Positions 62,079 through 64,000 of a DNA stretch of 64,000 nt are shown piece by piece; within the stretch, counting starts at the first letter, position 1; every line of letters begins with the position of its first letter. Both the position numbers and the translations under genes were made by a program. Where the stretch lies: assembly GCA_013298215.1 (NCBI GenBank), contig JAAFKE010000001.1:212950-276949 (forward strand), in the 5' to 3' direction. Origin of the DNA: Cytophagales bacterium. Lineage in GTDB: Bacteria > Bacteroidota > Bacteroidia > Cytophagales > Spirosomataceae. Under the pieces are notes generated by a model. The model ran no database searches. It was not told the DNA's origin and worked only from the letters and a program-made list of their open reading frames with translations.

Positions 62079-63872
62079 ATGAAAGTTAATATCATATCTT
62101 TACTCATCGTTGCGGGCCTGGCTTTTAATACGGCAACAGCCCAACAAAACACCGCACCCAATCCCGAACTGACGGGTATGCGGGCCATTGGATCGCCAGC
62201 AAACCCCAAAGTGAAGTGGGTTTGGAACAAATACGACGACAACGCCAGCTTGTTGAAGTTTTGCCAAGATATGGCCAAGCAGCACCCCGACCTCGTTAAA
62301 TACGAATCGATCGGAAAGTCGGTGGAGGGAAGAGACATACTCCTACTGACGGTGAGCGACACCAAAACTGGCGACCCCACCCGCAAACCAGGTTTTTATA
62401 TCGACGGCAACATCCACGCCAACGAACTTCAAGGCACGCAGTTTGCCATGTACACGGCCTGGTATTTGGCCGAAAACTTTGCCAATGTCGAGTTCATCAA
62501 AACAATGCTCAAAGACAAGGTTTTTTATATTTTGCCCACCTTGAACCCCGACGGCCACGACAATTTTATCTATAAACCCAACAATGCAAACTCGCCACGC
62601 TCGGGTCTGCTGGCGATCGACAACGACGGCGACGGCGCAGTGAACGAAGACGGGTACGACGACTTAGACAACGATGGCAACATTGTGATGATGCGCCGGC
62701 GAAGTGCCACTGGCCGCTGGAAAGTAGATTGCGATGACCCCAATCGGATGATCCCAGCCAAGGCCGACGAAAAAGGCGACTATGAAATGCTTGGCTACGA
62801 AGGCATCGACAACGACGGTGACGGCACGGTGAACGAAGACGGCGATTATTTTCAGTACGACCCAAACCGCGACTGGGGTTGGGGCTGGCAGCCAAACTAC
62901 ATTCAGAACGGGGCCATGTACTACCCAGGTTCGTTGCCCGAAACCCAGGCACTCAAAAAGTTTGTGTATGCCCACCCAAATATTGCGGGCGGACAGCTCT
63001 ACCACAACTACGGCGGAATGTTTTTGCGCGGACCTGGTGCCGAAGAAGACCAGCAGTACTACTCGCAGGCCGATATATCTGTGTATGACGTGATTGGAAA
63101 GACGGGCGAAAAAATGATCCCGGGCTACAATTATTTTACGCTCTACAAAGACCTGTACACCGTTTACGGGGGTGAGATCGACTGGTTGTCTTTGGGAAGG
63201 GGCATTTTTGTGTTCTCAAACGAAATCATGACTTCGTACCGTTTGTTCAATAAAAAATCGGAGGAGGGGCGTTTTCAGAACAGCGAGTTCAACGAGTTTG
63301 ACCGGCTCATGCTGTTTGGCGACGGCATAATACCCTGGAAAAAAATAACGCACCGGCAGTACGGCGAGATTGAAATTGGCGGCACCAAGAAAAACTATAT
63401 CAGAAACACGCCTGGCTTTATGCTCGAAGAAGAAGGCCACCGCAATATGGCTTTTACGCTGTTTCATGCCTACCATTTGCCCAAGTTAGAAATCATCGAC
63501 ATCAAGAAAAAGCCGTTACCAGGTGGGCTTTTGGAGGTCACGGCCACGGTCATTAACCGCCGCGCCATACCTACGCATTCGGCGCACGATGTCAAATTCA
63601 AAATCGAACGCCCCGACTACATCGGCATAAAAGGAGGCCAGGTGTTGGCGGGCATGATCGTCGATAACGAAGATTTGAACCTAACCCGCGACCAAAAAAA
63701 CAACCCCGCCGTCATCGAAGTACCCACCATTGGCGGTACTACTTCGGGTGGTTTCGGCGGTTCGGGCAGCAACTTTGTGAAAGTGAGGTGGCTGCTAAAA
63801 GCCGCCGCCACCAGCACAATAACCGTGGATGTGGACAGCCGCAAAGGCGGCATTTTAAGTAAATCGGAGTAA
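62079..63872 (+). CDS. M14 family zinc carboxypeptidase
   Basis: 597-aa exported enzyme. Signal peptide ends at TATA with Gln at +1. Zinc ligands: His113 and Glu116 in DGNIHANELQG and His309 in QLYHNYGG; Arg264 in DPNRDWGWG fits the substrate carboxylate-binding site; a candidate catalytic Glu lies in VFSNEIMTSYRL. Calcium-type loops DNDGDGAVNEDGYDD and DNDGDGTVNEDGD occur twice. The C-terminal beta domain has a LLEVTATVINRRAIPTHSAHD segment. Removes C-terminal residues from peptides in the periplasm or outside. Starts 25 bp after its predicted inactive paralogue on the same strand, so they are likely co-expressed. Confidence 0.9.
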   Translation: MKVNIISLLIVAGLAFNTATAQQNTAPNPELTGMRAIGSPANPKVKWVWNKYDDNASLLKFCQDMAKQHPDLVKYESIGKSVEGRDILLLTVSDTKTGDPTRKPGFYIDGNIHANELQGTQFAMYTAWYLAENFANVEFIKTMLKDKVFYILPTLNPDGHDNFIYKPNNANSPRSGLLAIDNDGDGAVNEDGYDDLDNDGNIVMMRRRSATGRWKVDCDDPNRMIPAKADEKGDYEMLGYEGIDNDGDGTVNEDGDYFQYDPNRDWGWGWQPNYIQNGAMYYPGSLPETQALKKFVYAHPNIAGGQLYHNYGGMFLRGPGAEEDQQYYSQADISVYDVIGKTGEKMIPGYNYFTLYKDLYTVYGGEIDWLSLGRGIFVFSNEIMTSYRLFNKKSEEGRFQNSEFNEFDRLMLFGDGIIPWKKITHRQYGEIEIGGTKKNYIRNTPGFMLEEEGHRNMAFTLFHAYHLPKLEIIDIKKKPLPGGLLEVTATVINRRAIPTHSAHDVKFKIERPDYIGIKGGQVLAGMIVDNEDLNLTRDQKNNPAVIEVPTIGGTTSGGFGGSGSNFVKVRWLLKAAATSTITVDVDSRKGGILSKSE

Positions 63873-63953
63873 ATAAGAGTATGTTTGGGATTTGAATAAT
63901 TTGTGATAAATAAAGAATCGGCTTATCTTGTGATTGACAAAAAACATAAGATA

Positions 63954-64000
63954 ATGAAAACAAATTTCTCTGAATTCACCGATTCTCAATGGCAAGTTAT
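63954..64000 (+). mobile_element. Start of an IS5-type transposase gene, cut by the window edge
   Basis: Frame from the ATG at 63954 reads MKTNFSEFTDSQWQV before the sequence ends. A hydrophilic start followed by LTDxQWxxI is the N-terminus seen in IS5-family DDE transposases. An AT-rich gap of 81 bp separates it from the M14 gene; the left end of the element should lie there but no terminal repeat can be confirmed from this side. Partial. Confidence 0.6.

Noticed and set aside
1..64000. CRISPR array, tRNA or rRNA genes, prophage
   Set aside because: No regularly spaced repeats, no tRNA-like cloverleaf with T-arm consensus, no rRNA sequence and no phage structural genes were noticed. A tRNAscan/Infernal run would be the proper check.

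Overview
The window looks like a chromosomal segment of a Bacteroidota bacterium, probably of the Cytophagales type. I base this on the following: type IX secretion (T9SS) C-terminal sorting domains of both kinds, a PorD (DUF4835) gene and a PorE-like TPR/PD40/OmpA protein; the Bacteroidota form of RNA polymerase omega; promoters of the TTG-N19/20-TAnnTTTG type in front of several genes; and signal peptides that nearly all end in A/S/G followed by Gln. Base composition is about half GC in genes and clearly AT-rich between genes. The genus cannot be fixed from sequence reading alone.

Layout. 1-6.5 kb: 5' part of hisD, a GMC oxidoreductase with its small partner subunit, a secreted serine hydrolase and a T9SS substrate. 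6.7-11.6 kb: ctlX, a small secreted BP74-like protein and a very large PVC-type cytochrome c/HEAT protein. 11.7-20.9 kb: amino acid permease, LptD, then divergently an amidase and an MCE protein; facing them is the operon rpmH-rnpA-ctp-MobA-like. 21-27.6 kb: TolC, HlyD-type adaptor, DUF4403 lipoprotein, the RNase P RNA gene and an OmpA protein. 27.8-35.4 kb: hldD, then a leftward operon pckA-fbp-XRE/ScfR-like regulator, a LolD-like ATPase and sucC. 35.5-47.3 kb: two paralogous membrane-anchored alpha/beta hydrolases, the PorE-like protein, tilS, an OstA-like protein, a T9SS cargo protein, bamD, rpoZ, coaBC and porD. 47.3-58.9 kb: an AddA-like helicase-nuclease, an M42 peptidase, a 680-bp gene-free tract with an unusual inverted repeat, acyltransferase, MFS transporter, DUF4286, a four-helix membrane protein, a glutaminyl-cyclase-like lipoprotein, a small lipoprotein, a relic of an IS630-type transposase and a PD40/OmpA protein. 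59-64 kb: icd, a tandem pair of M14 carboxypeptidase-family proteins (the first apparently without its metal ligands), and the first codons of an IS5-type transposase at the window edge.

Themes. Outer-membrane biogenesis dominates (LptD, OstA-like, HldD, BamD, MCE protein, OmpA proteins, PorD/PorE-like). Central carbon metabolism is the second theme (pckA, fbp, sucC, icd). The window is mostly ordinary core chromosome. The points most worth a second look are the palindrome sitting on the -33 element of the pckA promoter, in an operon that carries its own ScfR/RamB-like regulator; the 19-bp GC-rich inverted repeat framing 364 bp of non-coding DNA; the tandem M14 pair with a predicted dead member; and the fact that all thirteen clear signal-peptidase-I substrates here have Gln at +1, alongside a glutaminyl cyclase-like gene. 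No CRISPR array, tRNA or rRNA was seen.
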